DNA from: Litorivicinus sp.
GTDB taxonomy: Bacteria > Pseudomonadota > Gammaproteobacteria > Pseudomonadales > Litorivicinaceae
DNA length: 64,000 bases
Assembly (NCBI GenBank): GCA_018401755.1
Contig: JAGYKJ010000006.1
Span: 434,001-498,000, forward strand
Reading direction: 5' to 3'
The translations under genes were made by a program, and so were the position numbers. Positions 26,780 to 35,838 of this stretch are shown one piece after another. Under the pieces are notes generated by a model. The model saw only the letters and a list, made by a program, of their open reading frames with translations, had not been told where the DNA came from and did no database searches. Each line of letters starts with the position of its first letter. Within the stretch, counting starts at the first letter, position 1.

Positions 26780-28135
26780 ATGAAGCATCTCATCTTGGGC
26801 AATGGCCCGACTGGCGTGATTGCCGCAGAAACACTCCGTAAAGCCGACCGTCATGCTGAGATTATGATGGTTGGTTCCGAACCCGAACCACCCTACTCGC
26901 GGATGGCCATTCCATATCTGCTTGAGGGGAATATCGATGAATCAGGGACCTATCTTCGGAAGGCTGATGGTCATTTTGAGTCCCTGCAGATTGACAATCG
27001 CATTGGAGTCGCCACTGCAGTGAATGCTGCCGACAAAGTAGTCGCATTCGCGGATGGATCGACAGAGTCTTATGACAAGTTGCTGATCGCGACGGGTTCA
27101 CATCCGATTTGTCCTCCCATCCCGGGTGTGGATCTTCCGCACGTCCATACCTGCTGGACACTTGCCGATGCGCGCGCGATTGCCGCGCGGGCTGGCGCTG
27201 GGACGCGTGTGGTGCAAGTGGGTGCGGGCTTTATTGGATGCATTATTTTAGAGGCACTCGCCAAGCGTGGTGTCGATTTGACTGTGGTCGAGCTGGGTGA
27301 TCGGATGGTGCCACGAATGATGACGCCGAAAGCAGGCGCCATGATTAAGCACTGGGTTGAATCAAAAGGCGTGCGGGTCGTGACTGAAGCGCGTGTGGAG
27401 CGTATCGACGCGAGTTCCTCGCAAACACCATCGTTGCTTGAGACGGTGAAAGGTTTATTGGGCCATGCACAGGCCGACGCACCCTCATCCGTGATGACGG
27501 TCACCTTGTCGACCGGCGAACGGATTGAGTGTGATTTGGTGATTGTGTCCGCCGGTGTGCGTCCAAACATTGGCTTTTTGGATGGCTCAGGTATCGCGGT
27601 AGGACTGGGTGTGTTGACAGATCGTCACATGCAATCGTCAGTGGCGGATGTCTATGCGGCTGGGGATGTTGCCGAAGCACCTGACTTATTCTCTGGTACA
27701 CCCATGGTGTCCGCGATTCAGCCCAATGCGGCTGATCAGGCGCGGATTGCAGCACTCAATATGGCAGGCAAGTCCGTGCCTCATGGTGGCGTAATGGCGA
27801 TTAACGTACTGGATACCTTGGGACTGATTTCGAGCTCGTTCGGGCAGTGGGAAGGGGTTACTGGTGGAGATGGTGTCGAAGTCGCAGATCCTGACTCGCA
27901 TCGCTATATCAGCTTGCAATTCAAGGATGATGTCTTAGTGGGCGCGACCTCGATTGGGTTGACCCAGCACGTGGGCGTATTACGTGGATTGATTCAATCG
28001 CAGGTCAGCTTGGGCGACTGGAAACAGGCACTGATGCATGATCCATTGCGCGCGATGGATGCATACTTAGCCTCTGTTCAGAAACCAGGTGTATTGCATG
28101 ACCAAACCCATGGCCACGCTCAAGCTGTTTGCTAG
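26780..28135 (+). CDS. aorC: FAD/NAD-dependent oxidoreductase subunit (AorC-like)
   Basis: A 451-aa pyridine-nucleotide-disulfide-family flavoprotein. The N-terminal FAD fold begins HLILGNGPTGVIAAE, the NAD-binding fold has VVQVGAGFIG, and the second FAD motif is VYAAGDVAEAP. In AorABC enzymes this subunit passes electrons between the Fe-S subunit and NAD. TTGAGG is better spaced for the ATG at 26780 than for the ATG at 26774. Its 3' end overlaps the MoaD-like gene by 38 bases. Confidence 0.88.
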   Translation: MKHLILGNGPTGVIAAETLRKADRHAEIMMVGSEPEPPYSRMAIPYLLEGNIDESGTYLRKADGHFESLQIDNRIGVATAVNAADKVVAFADGSTESYDKLLIATGSHPICPPIPGVDLPHVHTCWTLADARAIAARAGAGTRVVQVGAGFIGCIILEALAKRGVDLTVVELGDRMVPRMMTPKAGAMIKHWVESKGVRVVTEARVERIDASSSQTPSLLETVKGLLGHAQADAPSSVMTVTLSTGERIECDLVIVSAGVRPNIGFLDGSGIAVGLGVLTDRHMQSSVADVYAAGDVAEAPDLFSGTPMVSAIQPNAADQARIAALNMAGKSVPHGGVMAINVLDTLGLISSSFGQWEGVTGGDGVEVADPDSHRYISLQFKDDVLVGATSIGLTQHVGVLRGLIQSQVSLGDWKQALMHDPLRAMDAYLASVQKPGVLHDQTHGHAQAVC

Positions 28136-28358
28136 CCTGAGCCAATATTTACCAGCGACCGCTGTCGATAATCGTCTCGACATTACAGTTGAGTCTGACA
28201 CGACCATTGCAGCCATCATCGAGCGGTTCAACCTCCCTGAGAAATTAGTGCATCTGGTGTTGGTCAATGGTGTCTACATTGATCCATCCGACCGCGCCCA
28301 GCGCGTCCTGCAGCCGGGAGAGGTGTTGGCTATTTGGCCGCCTGTCGCGGGCGGCTGA
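28098..28358 (+). CDS. MoaD/ThiS-family sulfur-carrier protein
   Basis: An 86-aa ubiquitin-like sulfur carrier ending in the diagnostic Gly-Gly (PPVAGG). Such proteins are adenylated at the C-terminal Gly by a MoeB/ThiF enzyme and carry thiocarboxylate sulfur for pterin dithiolene or other synthesis. It starts inside the FAD-subunit gene; ATG 28110 is an alternative that removes four residues. The MoeB-like partner is two genes downstream. A dedicated MoaD in an AOR cluster suggests a cofactor pathway specialised for the tungsten enzyme (inference; similar genes are known beside other AOR loci). Confidence 0.87.
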   Translation: MTKPMATLKLFASLSQYLPATAVDNRLDITVESDTTIAAIIERFNLPEKLVHLVLVNGVYIDPSDRAQRVLQPGEVLAIWPPVAGG

Positions 28359-28654
28359 TGGAGCACTCTGATTGGACCGAATTGGTCCGAACCGTATCAG
28401 CCAGCCCATCGGAATATGCCCGAGGCCTGCATCAGGCTGTTCCGGGTGGGGTGACGGGTGGACCCTTGCACTTTGCCGTCTGTGCGGATGATATGAGGAT
28501 TCAAATCGATCTGATTCCCGGTCCAGATCATGTGATTGCGCTGCTTCGCCTTCCGTCATTAACGGCCACTTGGCGCTTAACCGGGGGCAGTGCGGCATCT
28601 CGTCAGGCGCTTGTCGCAAAAATGGATCTGGCGATGCGTCGAGGTGGTGGCTGA
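28358..28654 (+). CDS. Unrecognised 98-aa protein between moaD-like and moeB-like genes
   Basis: I do not recognise this family. It is 98 aa, soluble, without a signal peptide or helix long enough to span a membrane. It begins MEHSDWTELVRTV, has a GGVTGGPLHFAV stretch, a central beta-like region (QIDLIPGPDHVIALLRLP) and a Gly-rich end MRRGGG. Its ATG overlaps the MoaD-like stop by one base (TGATG), and its own stop overlaps the MoeB-like ATG the same way, so the three are translated as a unit. That tight placement implies a role in cofactor sulfur transfer or AOR maturation, but this is inference only. Confidence 0.75.
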   Translation: MEHSDWTELVRTVSASPSEYARGLHQAVPGGVTGGPLHFAVCADDMRIQIDLIPGPDHVIALLRLPSLTATWRLTGGSAASRQALVAKMDLAMRRGGG

Positions 28655-29439
28655 TGGATGATCAGCAATTACTGCGATACAGCCGACACGTACTGTTGAA
28701 CGACTTCGGTATTGCTGGCCAAGAGCGCCTCATGGGTAGTCATGTGCTGATTATCGGGGCCGGGGGACTTGGCTGTCCTGTTGCCATGTATCTTGCGAGT
28801 GCAGGCATTGGACAACTCACAGTCTGTGACGGTGATCAGGTGGAGATGAGTAATCTGCAACGACAGGTACTTCACCGCGCGTCACGCATTGGGATGAATA
28901 AAGCGTTATCGGCGCAGCAGGAGCTTGCCGATCTCAATCCCGAATGCCGGGTGACGGCGATCCCTGAGTATGTCGATGGCGCGTTACTGGATCGGTTGGT
29001 CCAATCCGCGATGGTGGTGGTTGAGGCTAGTGATCATCTCGCGACGCGTCACGCTGTCAATCGCGCCTGTGTGCGTTGGAAGACGCCATTAGTGAGTGGT
29101 GCGGCAATTCAGTGGGTGGGCCAACTGGCGGTATTTGACGCGCGTCAGCCGGACTCGCCGTGCTACGCCTGCTTTGTCTCAGAGCAGACGGAGTCACCAG
29201 ATTTGAGCTGTAGCGAGACCGGAATCGTCGCCTCTGTCACGGGAACAATTGGAACCATGCAGGCGACCGAGGTCTTGCGTCTGTTGGTGCATGACCGGAG
29301 CGCTCTGCGTGGTCGCATGCTGCTCTATGATGCGATCAATGCATCCTGGCAGGACCTCATGATCCCCAAAAAGCCGACCTGTTCGGTGTGCCAACCGGCT
29401 GATTCGTCACTGGCTGACTCCGGTGTTGGCCGCGCCTAA
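28654..29439 (+). CDS. MoeB/ThiF/HesA-family adenylyltransferase
   Basis: A 261-aa E1-like enzyme that adenylates the C-terminus of a MoaD/ThiS-type carrier. It shows the opening LLRYSRHVLLNDFGIAGQE, the nucleotide loop HVLIIGAGGLGCPVAMYLASAG, the NLQRQVLH catalytic segment, and zinc-type Cys pairs (CYACF and CSVCQ). No C-terminal rhodanese domain is present, so sulfur must come from another donor. The start overlaps the preceding small gene (TGATG). It most likely activates the MoaD-like protein two genes upstream. Confidence 0.9.
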   Translation: MDDQQLLRYSRHVLLNDFGIAGQERLMGSHVLIIGAGGLGCPVAMYLASAGIGQLTVCDGDQVEMSNLQRQVLHRASRIGMNKALSAQQELADLNPECRVTAIPEYVDGALLDRLVQSAMVVVEASDHLATRHAVNRACVRWKTPLVSGAAIQWVGQLAVFDARQPDSPCYACFVSEQTESPDLSCSETGIVASVTGTIGTMQATEVLRLLVHDRSALRGRMLLYDAINASWQDLMIPKKPTCSVCQPADSSLADSGVGRA

Positions 29440-29596
29440 GTCGATGACCGACTGCATGATCGCTCTGCCAGGGTAAGACGGAGCCCCCTTTGGGCCTTGA
29501 ACTTGAAGTGCCTTCGCGCCATCTCCTCCACATGCACACAATGATGGGCATCTGTTGACGAATATGCCCATGGTGATTCTGGGTAAGGAGCTTTGA

Positions 29597-30619
29597 TTGG
29601 ACTCACTCACGCAGGCCGTTCTGGGCGGCGCTGTGACTTATGCGGTCCTAGGTCGGCGTTTGGGGAAGCGTGCCATGCTCTATGGCGCCGCCTTAGGAAC
29701 TCTGCCTGATCTGGATGTGTTCATTGATTTCGGTGGACCCATCGAAAACATGACCTACCATCGTGGATTTTCGCACTCACTATTCGTCCAAGCGGTACTG
29801 ACTCCAATGCTTGCCTGGCTGTTTTCGCGAACGCGTACGTTCTTTGATCCACTATTTCTTCGCTGGTGTATCGCGATTTTTCTATGTTTTGTGACGCACA
29901 CTCTGGCGGATACGTTCACGGTCTATGGCACCCAGATCTTATGGCCACTGACAGACCACCCCTTTGCCCATTCGATTTTATTTATTGTCGATCCTGCCTA
30001 CACGGGACCCCTTCTCATCGCGTTTATCGGCGTTTTACTCATCCGCGACGTGGGTAAAGCGATACGGCTGAATGCGTGGATGCTGGGTCTCTCTACGCTC
30101 TATTTGGTCTGGAGTACTGGGGCAAAAATTGCCATTGATCACACAGTGGAAAGTGCCTTGGCGCAGCGAGGGATTATCCCGGAGGTCTATGAATCCACCC
30201 CGGCACCACTCAATACGCTGCTCTGGCGGGGCGTTGCGGTTCAAGGAGATCGCTACTACGAGATTTGGGCCTCGGTATTTGATGAGATTGATCAGGTTCA
30301 AGTCACAGAGTATCCGCGCAATCTCGAATTGCTGGCGTCCGTGGCGGACCACCCAAGCGTGCAACGCCTTCGTTGGTTTACCAAGGGGCAGTACAAGGCG
30401 TGGCAAGACGGCGAACTGGTGTACCTGTCAGATCTCCGAATGGGCGTTGCAGGGGCCTATGTCTTCAACTTCGAAGTCGGTCGTCTAGAGGGTGGAGCGA
30501 TCGTGCTTGGACAGTTTGATCAACTCGAACAGCGCCCCGACCTTGAGCGACTGCCATTACTTTGGCAGCGGATTTTTGATGCAAATATCGAAATCTCCAT
30601 GCCGCCAGGGGAGCTTTGA
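29597..30619 (+). CDS. YdjM-family membrane-bound metal-dependent hydrolase
   Basis: A 340-aa inner-membrane protein of the YdjM (formerly DUF457) family, described as membrane-bound metal-dependent hydrolases. The N-terminal MDSLTQAVLGGAVTYAVLG, the acidic GTLPDLDVFID and the histidine motif YHRGFSHSLF are diagnostic; four to five hydrophobic helices follow, then a soluble C-terminal domain of ~140 residues. The start is TTG, supported by AAGGAG 7 bases upstream. It stands alone, with 157 bases before and 200 after. Physiological substrate unknown. Confidence 0.85.
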   Translation: MDSLTQAVLGGAVTYAVLGRRLGKRAMLYGAALGTLPDLDVFIDFGGPIENMTYHRGFSHSLFVQAVLTPMLAWLFSRTRTFFDPLFLRWCIAIFLCFVTHTLADTFTVYGTQILWPLTDHPFAHSILFIVDPAYTGPLLIAFIGVLLIRDVGKAIRLNAWMLGLSTLYLVWSTGAKIAIDHTVESALAQRGIIPEVYESTPAPLNTLLWRGVAVQGDRYYEIWASVFDEIDQVQVTEYPRNLELLASVADHPSVQRLRWFTKGQYKAWQDGELVYLSDLRMGVAGAYVFNFEVGRLEGGAIVLGQFDQLEQRPDLERLPLLWQRIFDANIEISMPPGEL

Positions 30620-30759
30620 ATTCCATTTTCGCAATTGCTGTGCTGCCTTTTATCCTCGCAGGATTGTCGGCAACCTATTGTTGAGCTGCTGAGGATCATC
30701 AGCGCTCCTCAGCTCTCGCAAAGATGGCCGCAGTCGACCGTCGTCACCGAAACGACACA

Positions 30760-30793
30760 CTGTCATCTAATTGACATAATTGCGTGGTGTAGT
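30760..30793 (+). promoter_or_regulatory. PHO-box-like PhoB site with -10 element
   Basis: CTGTCAT at 30760-30766 is a perfect PhoB half-site. A 4-base spacer (CTAA) and TTGACAT (5 of 7 matches) at 30771-30777 follow, giving the direct-repeat spacing of PHO boxes. A -10-like TGTAGT begins 10 bases after the box, where PhoB-activated promoters place it. It precedes the ABC transporter at 30821, implying induction by phosphate limitation. Confidence 0.6.
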
Positions 30794-30820
30794 AGCGGTT
30801 TGATCAGGAGTGCCTCTCTT

Positions 30821-31780
30821 ATGAAAACCGTCATCGTTGCAACCACCCTTGCATTAGGCTTGTTATCTCAGGCCGCATTTGCTGACACTTTAGTAGTATA
30901 TAGCGCCGGCCCTAAACCACTGGCCATGGGCTTGGCGAAAGAATTTGAAGCCAAAACTGGCATTAAAGTGGACATGTTCCAATCCACCGCCGGAAAAATT
31001 ATGGCGCGCTATCAAGCAGAGAAGGCGAACCCACAGGTTGACGTCATGATTTCTGCTGCCTGGGGTGATGCGATCACCTTGGACCAAGCGGGCGAGCTGG
31101 CTGCTTATGCGTCTCCAGAATCCGCAAACGTCCCTGCGTTTTTGAAGACGCCGACCTACGTGGCTCAAGGTGCCGCTGCTTTGACGATGGTGTACAACAC
31201 GAAGTCGAAGATGCCTGCCCCGACATCTTGGGCGGATTTGACGAAGCCTGAGTACCGTGATCAAGTGACGATGCCTGATCCTGCCAGTTCTGGCTCTGCG
31301 CTGACGTTGATGCAAGGTCTTGTGACGAAAAACGGTGATGCGGCTTGGGATCTGTTCGCGAAGCTCAATGCAAATGGTATGTTGGTTGCGGGCGCAAACG
31401 CGGCTGCACTGAATCCAGTCTTACAGGGTGAGCGGTCAGTTGTATTTGGTGCCGTGGACTACATCGCGATGGGACAAAAGGCCAAAGGGGAGTCCATCGA
31501 GGTAATCTATCCGACAGATGGTACCGTGTTGGCTCCACGTCCAATCATGATTTTAAAGTCATCAAAGCGTCAGGATGCTGCCAAGCAATTCGTGGACTTT
31601 GTGATGAGTGATGCGGGTCAAAAGCTGGTCGCAAATGTCTTATTGCTGCCAGGCCGTACCGACATTCCTGCGAAGCGCCCCGGGTTTAGTGAGCTCTCCA
31701 TCATTGAGTTTGACGAAGTTGCTGGTGCTGCCAATGCGGCCGCCGATAAGGCGAAGTTCGCGACAATTATGGCGAAGTAA
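30821..31780 (+). CDS. ABC transporter substrate-binding protein, candidate phosphonate (2-aminoethylphosphonate) type
   Basis: A 319-aa periplasmic protein of the iron(III)/spermidine/phosphonate-type cluster. The signal peptide is MKTVIVATTLALGLLSQAAF, and the mature N-terminus DTLVVYSAGPKPLAMGLAKEF is typical of the family. The adjacent tyrosine pair that binds Fe(III) in FbpA-type proteins is absent where expected (region reads GAVDYIAMGQ), arguing against iron. With a PHO-box-like site upstream and the SBP, fused permease, ATPase order, a marine AepX/PhnS-type aminoethylphosphonate importer is the better guess (inference). TCAGGAG lies 10 bases before the ATG; a longer upstream frame lacks support. 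Confidence 0.8.
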   Translation: MKTVIVATTLALGLLSQAAFADTLVVYSAGPKPLAMGLAKEFEAKTGIKVDMFQSTAGKIMARYQAEKANPQVDVMISAAWGDAITLDQAGELAAYASPESANVPAFLKTPTYVAQGAAALTMVYNTKSKMPAPTSWADLTKPEYRDQVTMPDPASSGSALTLMQGLVTKNGDAAWDLFAKLNANGMLVAGANAAALNPVLQGERSVVFGAVDYIAMGQKAKGESIEVIYPTDGTVLAPRPIMILKSSKRQDAAKQFVDFVMSDAGQKLVANVLLLPGRTDIPAKRPGFSELSIIEFDEVAGAANAAADKAKFATIMAK

Positions 31781-31795
31781 TTTCGGCAAGACTCC

Positions 31796-33472
31796 GTGTA
31801 CCATCGTTTGAACAAGAGCCGGCTCGCGCCGGCTCTTTGGTTCACAAGCCTTGTCACCTTGGTGATCATTGTTGGCCTTCCCATGATCGCCATCATACTG
31901 TTTGCCGTCTTTCCAAAGATTAATGAATTATCGCTGACTGCCCCATTCTCATTGCTTATTCCGAACCTGACCGATCCACGGCTGTCTGGAGCTATCGCAA
32001 ATTCGTTGATGCTTTCAGCCAGCGTGACCGCGGTCGCCGCCCTCACTGCATTACCGCTGTCATTGTTGCGAGCGCGAATGTCGAAACGCCAGGGGCAGTT
32101 TTGGGATGTGTGCTTTTTAATCCCATTCTTGATTCCACCCTACATTGGCTCGTTGGCGTGGATGCAGTTGTTACAACGCAATGGATTTATTGAGCAGTTG
32201 TTTGGGTTTCATGCAGGCGCGATGCTCTACTCCTTCACCGGTATCACGCTGGTCATGGCGCTGAATTTATTTCCGCTGATCTACTTTTCAGCATCACGAA
32301 GTCTCATGGTCATTGGTTCACGCTACGGGGATATTGCCCGCGTGTGCGGTGCCAACCCGCTCAGTACGTTTTTCCGCATTGATCTGCCGTTGGTCCTTCC
32401 AGCCCTGGTATCCAGTGGTCTGATTGTCTTTATTTTGACCATTGAAGAGTTTGGGACACCTGAGATTTTAGGGCGACGCTTCGGGTTTGAGGTGATGGTG
32501 ACTGCGGTACACGATAAGTTCACCAATTGGCCAGTTGACTTGGCTGGTGCCTCGGTCTTGTGTTGCGTCCTAATCCTTTTAGCGTTTTTAGCGTATCGTG
32601 GACAGCAAATGATCGTTGCAGTCTACCAAACACAGGTCGATGCCAATGGTTTCGCAACTGCTGAGCCAAGTACTTCAGTGCTGTTACGATTGTCGACGGT
32701 GGGCGTCTTTGCGTTGGTGGCCATCATCGCAGTGGCCTTACCCTTGGCTTCTGTGACCGCCAGTGCGTTCATGGATACCATGTCCGGGGGGCTCGACCGG
32801 GACAACTTCAGTCTTCGCAATATGCAGACTGTTTTCGCGCCTGGCTCCGATGCAATCAACGCAATCCTAACCAGCTTGTCGCTGGCCATTGCGGCTGCCT
32901 TGCTGACGGCCCTCATTGGCTTTCTCGTGGCCTTTACGCTTGTTCGATTACCGTCCCGAGGAACAGCAATGCTCGACTTCCTATCGATCTTGCCCAACTC
33001 AATCCCCGGCATGGCAGTGGCGGTGGGACTGATCCTGACCTGGAATCTCCCGTTTTGGCCCGTGACGCCATACAACACGTTGCTGATTCTGCTACTGGCG
33101 TATCTTTGCTTGATGCTTCCGTATCCTATTCGGATGTTGACGACGGCCCTTCGGCAGTTACCCACCTCCCTCGATCACGCAGCTTACGTGGCCGGTGCCA
33201 ATGAGATCACGGTGATTCGTCGGATTTTGGCCCCGTTACTGGCCCCGGTCGCCTTTGCAGCAGGGTTTATTGTGTTTGCGATCAGTACACGAGAGCTGGT
33301 GACCTCGCTGATGCTCTCGCCACCGGGCGTCGAGACGGTCGCGACCTTCGTATTTCGTCAGTTTGATCAGGGATCTATGAATGTGGGTATGGCAATGAGT
33401 CTGTTGACGATTCTGCTGTCAGCAGTGGTCATTGGCGCAGGCCAACGGCTCGCAGGACGGACTTTTCGATGA
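31796..33472 (+). CDS. ABC transporter permease, fused double domain (FbpB/AepW-like)
   Basis: A 558-aa inner-membrane permease with two six-helix halves, each with an EAA-type loop: YGDIARVCGANPLSTFFRIDLP and LDHAAYVAGANEITVIRRILAP. This duplicated form is used by iron(III), thiamine and 2-aminoethylphosphonate importers. The start is GTG 31796, with TTG 31808 as an alternative; a GC hairpin (31814-31838) lies just inside the 5' coding region. The ATPase gene overlaps its end by 4 bases (ATGA). Confidence 0.9.
   Translation: MYHRLNKSRLAPALWFTSLVTLVIIVGLPMIAIILFAVFPKINELSLTAPFSLLIPNLTDPRLSGAIANSLMLSASVTAVAALTALPLSLLRARMSKRQGQFWDVCFLIPFLIPPYIGSLAWMQLLQRNGFIEQLFGFHAGAMLYSFTGITLVMALNLFPLIYFSASRSLMVIGSRYGDIARVCGANPLSTFFRIDLPLVLPALVSSGLIVFILTIEEFGTPEILGRRFGFEVMVTAVHDKFTNWPVDLAGASVLCCVLILLAFLAYRGQQMIVAVYQTQVDANGFATAEPSTSVLLRLSTVGVFALVAIIAVALPLASVTASAFMDTMSGGLDRDNFSLRNMQTVFAPGSDAINAILTSLSLAIAAALLTALIGFLVAFTLVRLPSRGTAMLDFLSILPNSIPGMAVAVGLILTWNLPFWPVTPYNTLLILLLAYLCLMLPYPIRMLTTALRQLPTSLDHAAYVAGANEITVIRRILAPLLAPVAFAAGFIVFAISTRELVTSLMLSPPGVETVATFVFRQFDQGSMNVGMAMSLLTILLSAVVIGAGQRLAGRTFR
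31814..31838 (+). terminator. Hairpin at the start of the permease gene
   Basis: AAGAGCCGGC / GCCGGCTCTT with a TCGC loop forms a perfect 10-bp stem, followed by TGG. It lies within the first codons of the permease. It could reduce read-through or translation of the permease relative to the binding protein. If the true permease start is later, it would be fully intergenic. Confidence 0.6.
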
Positions 33473-34449
33473 ATTCGCTCAATCTTCACGGGATTCAAAA
33501 ATCCTTTGGTCAGACCGATGTGCTTGTGGACGTCGACTTGACCGTCGAAGCGGGAACCTTTGTGACCCTGCTCGGGCCATCGGGATGCGGCAAAACGACC
33601 TTACTGCGGATCATTGCTGGCCTTGATGCACCTGATTCTGGGACTGTGCATGGCCGTGGTATGACCTTTGTGGACACTCAGGCTGGGATTTTTATCCCAC
33701 CCCAAGCGCGCGAACTCGGGTATGTGTTTCAGGACTATGGCCTGTGGCCCCATCTTACGGTGGCTGAAAACGTCGCGTTTCCGTTACAGATGCGCGCCAT
33801 GGCGAAGGCTGATATCAGGGAGCGGGTGACCGAGGTCCTGGGTGCTGTGCAACTCCTAAATCATGCCGATAAGCGTCCCGAGAAACTCTCAGGGGGACAG
33901 AAGCAGCGTGTCTCCATCGCGCGTGCGTTGGCAGGCAAGCCGAGTCTGATGTTGTTCGATGAACCCTTATCCAATCTTGATGCCAATTTACGAGAGGAAC
34001 TGGGATACGAGATTCGGCGATTGACCCGGGAATTGGGGCTGACATGTATCAACGTGACCCATGATCGTCGCGAAGCGCAACTGCTGTCAGATTCGATTGC
34101 GTTAATGAAAGACGGTCGGATTCATCAAGTGGGCCCACCTGATACCCTCTTTCAGAATCCAATCGATGTTTGGGCGGCCACCTTTTTGGACGCAGGTAAT
34201 TTACTCCCAGGCGCACTATTTGGTCTGGATACACCCACAGTGCTTGTTGGCAGGAGTGCGGCGACGGTCGATCCAACGGGCACATTGCATGGCCTCGTGA
34301 CCGCGACCCTCTATATTGATGACAGGTATGAATCGCTCATTCAGGTTGAGGGCCATCAGCTGAAAGTGTTCACTGCGACTCGATTAAACCCTGGGGATTC
34401 AGTGTGTTTGAGGATTGACACACGATCCGTCCGATCCCTCAGCGGCTAA
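33469..34449 (+). CDS. ABC transporter ATP-binding protein with TOBE-like tail
   Basis: A 326-aa ATPase of the iron/polyamine/phosphonate importer group. Walker A is GPSGCGKTTLL, the signature is LSGGQKQR, Walker B is LMLFDEPLSNLD and the switch histidine is in VTHDRREA. After ~235 residues a TOBE-like regulatory beta domain begins (GLVTATLYIDDRYESLIQVEG). It starts with an ATGA overlap with the permease and ends the operon. About 90 bases separate it from the convergent TRAP genes; no strong terminator was seen there. Confidence 0.92.
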   Translation: MNSLNLHGIQKSFGQTDVLVDVDLTVEAGTFVTLLGPSGCGKTTLLRIIAGLDAPDSGTVHGRGMTFVDTQAGIFIPPQARELGYVFQDYGLWPHLTVAENVAFPLQMRAMAKADIRERVTEVLGAVQLLNHADKRPEKLSGGQKQRVSIARALAGKPSLMLFDEPLSNLDANLREELGYEIRRLTRELGLTCINVTHDRREAQLLSDSIALMKDGRIHQVGPPDTLFQNPIDVWAATFLDAGNLLPGALFGLDTPTVLVGRSAATVDPTGTLHGLVTATLYIDDRYESLIQVEGHQLKVFTATRLNPGDSVCLRIDTRSVRSLSG

Positions 34450-34540
34450 CCAAAAACTGCCATTCTTTGCGATAGAGAATGCTGTGGACATTGAGTGTCA
34501 GCGGGTTTGATTCTGGACTCTTGATGCGCGATTGAGGGCA

Positions 34541-35836
34541 TCACATCAAAGCTGATGGCAGAAACAGCGCGATCTGTGGAAGGATCGTGAGAATTAGGAT
34601 GCCCGTCAGTAAGATCAACCAATAGGGGATGGTTGCTGACGCGACTTCACCCAGAGACACCTTTTCTTTGGTCACAGAGACCAAGACCGACAGGTTGAGT
34701 CCGACTGGTGGCGTGACCTGACCGATTTCAATGAGGATGGTGATCACCACACCGAGCCAGATTGGGTCATAGCCGAGTCCAACCATTAAGGGAACAACGA
34801 TCGGTAATGTCATGATCATCAATGACAACCCATCAAAAAAACAACCCAATACAAGATAGATCAGTACCACCAACATCAGGACAAATACTGGCCCAAAATT
34901 GGCTGCACGGACTGCTTCGAGAATGGATTGTGGTATGCCAAGGAGACTGACGGCCTGGGCTAAAATAGTTGCGCCAACCACGACGAACAGGATGGACGCA
35001 AACAGCAGCGTTGCCGAATAAAAACAGAATGCGAGGGTCTTGGGGGTGAGCGTTCCCCAGAAATAGCCGACCAAAATGGTCGCAATGACGCCGATCCCAG
35101 CAGCCTCCGTTGGTGTGGCGAAACCGAATGCGATACTGCCCATGATGGTCGCGATCAGGAGAATGAACGGCCACAGGCTGAATATCTTTAACACTGCCAT
35201 CTTCTTTGACAGTGTGGGTGCATCCCTGGGAGCGAGCTCAGGATGGAAGACGCATCGCACGAACACGTAGATCATAAATGCGGCTGCAAACAATAGACCG
35301 GGTATGACGCCCGCGAGAAACAGTTTACCGATGGATGTTTCTGTTAACGCGCCGTAAATGAGCAGTGAGAGACTGGGGGGAATCAGTAGACCCAATGTGC
35401 CTCCACCGGCGAGCGATGCGACCACCATCCGACGGTCATAACCACGTGCGGTCATCTCTGGATAGGCCACTGACCCAACAGCCGCCGCAGTGGATAAGCT
35501 CGATCCACTGACTGCGCCAAATAGCGTGCAAACTGCGATGTTGGTGTGCAGTAGTCCCCCGGGAATCATCTGAAATAAGGGCATTAATGCGGCATAGATT
35601 TTCTGGCTGACTCCGCTACGGAGCATGATTTCGCCCAAAATAATAAAGAGTGGAATCGCGCTGAGCGTGAAGGAGTTGAGCACATTCCAAACCGCATCGA
35701 GTGCCACATAGGTGGATCCATGTACGAGAAACTGAAGGATCACGAGTCCGGTCAGACCCAGTGCCGCTCCGAGTGCTAGCCCAGAGCCTGCGAACACCAC
35801 CAATCCACTTATCAGGACTCCCCAAAAACTTAGCAT
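34541..35836 (-). CDS. dctM: TRAP transporter large permease (DctM type), sugar-acid locus
   Basis: A 431-aa inner-membrane transport subunit with about twelve helices. Family motifs include IPLFIILGEIMLRSGV near the N-terminus, LLHTNIAVCTLFGAVSGSSLSTAAAVGSV, GTLGLLIPPSLSLLIYG, and GQVTPPVGLNLSVL at the C-terminus. It couples sodium movement to substrate import with the DctQ and DctP proteins encoded just upstream on the same strand. This is the first of two TRAP systems flanking the sugar-acid catabolic operon. Confidence 0.93.
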   Translation of the reverse strand: MLSFWGVLISGLVVFAGSGLALGAALGLTGLVILQFLVHGSTYVALDAVWNVLNSFTLSAIPLFIILGEIMLRSGVSQKIYAALMPLFQMIPGGLLHTNIAVCTLFGAVSGSSLSTAAAVGSVAYPEMTARGYDRRMVVASLAGGGTLGLLIPPSLSLLIYGALTETSIGKLFLAGVIPGLLFAAAFMIYVFVRCVFHPELAPRDAPTLSKKMAVLKIFSLWPFILLIATIMGSIAFGFATPTEAAGIGVIATILVGYFWGTLTPKTLAFCFYSATLLFASILFVVVGATILAQAVSLLGIPQSILEAVRAANFGPVFVLMLVVLIYLVLGCFFDGLSLMIMTLPIVVPLMVGLGYDPIWLGVVITILIEIGQVTPPVGLNLSVLVSVTKEKVSLGEVASATIPYWLILLTGILILTILPQIALFLPSALM

Positions 35837-35838
35837 GG

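Noticed and set aside
29407..29610. A 67-codon minus-strand frame between the MoeB-like and YdjM-like genes
   Set aside because: Looks partly protein-like, but it has no ribosome-binding site, overlaps both neighbours and shows no coding bias.
30821..34449. Ferric iron ABC transporter
   Set aside because: Domain family permits it, but the expected tyrosine pair is not seen and the upstream site is PHO-box-like, so iron is not claimed.
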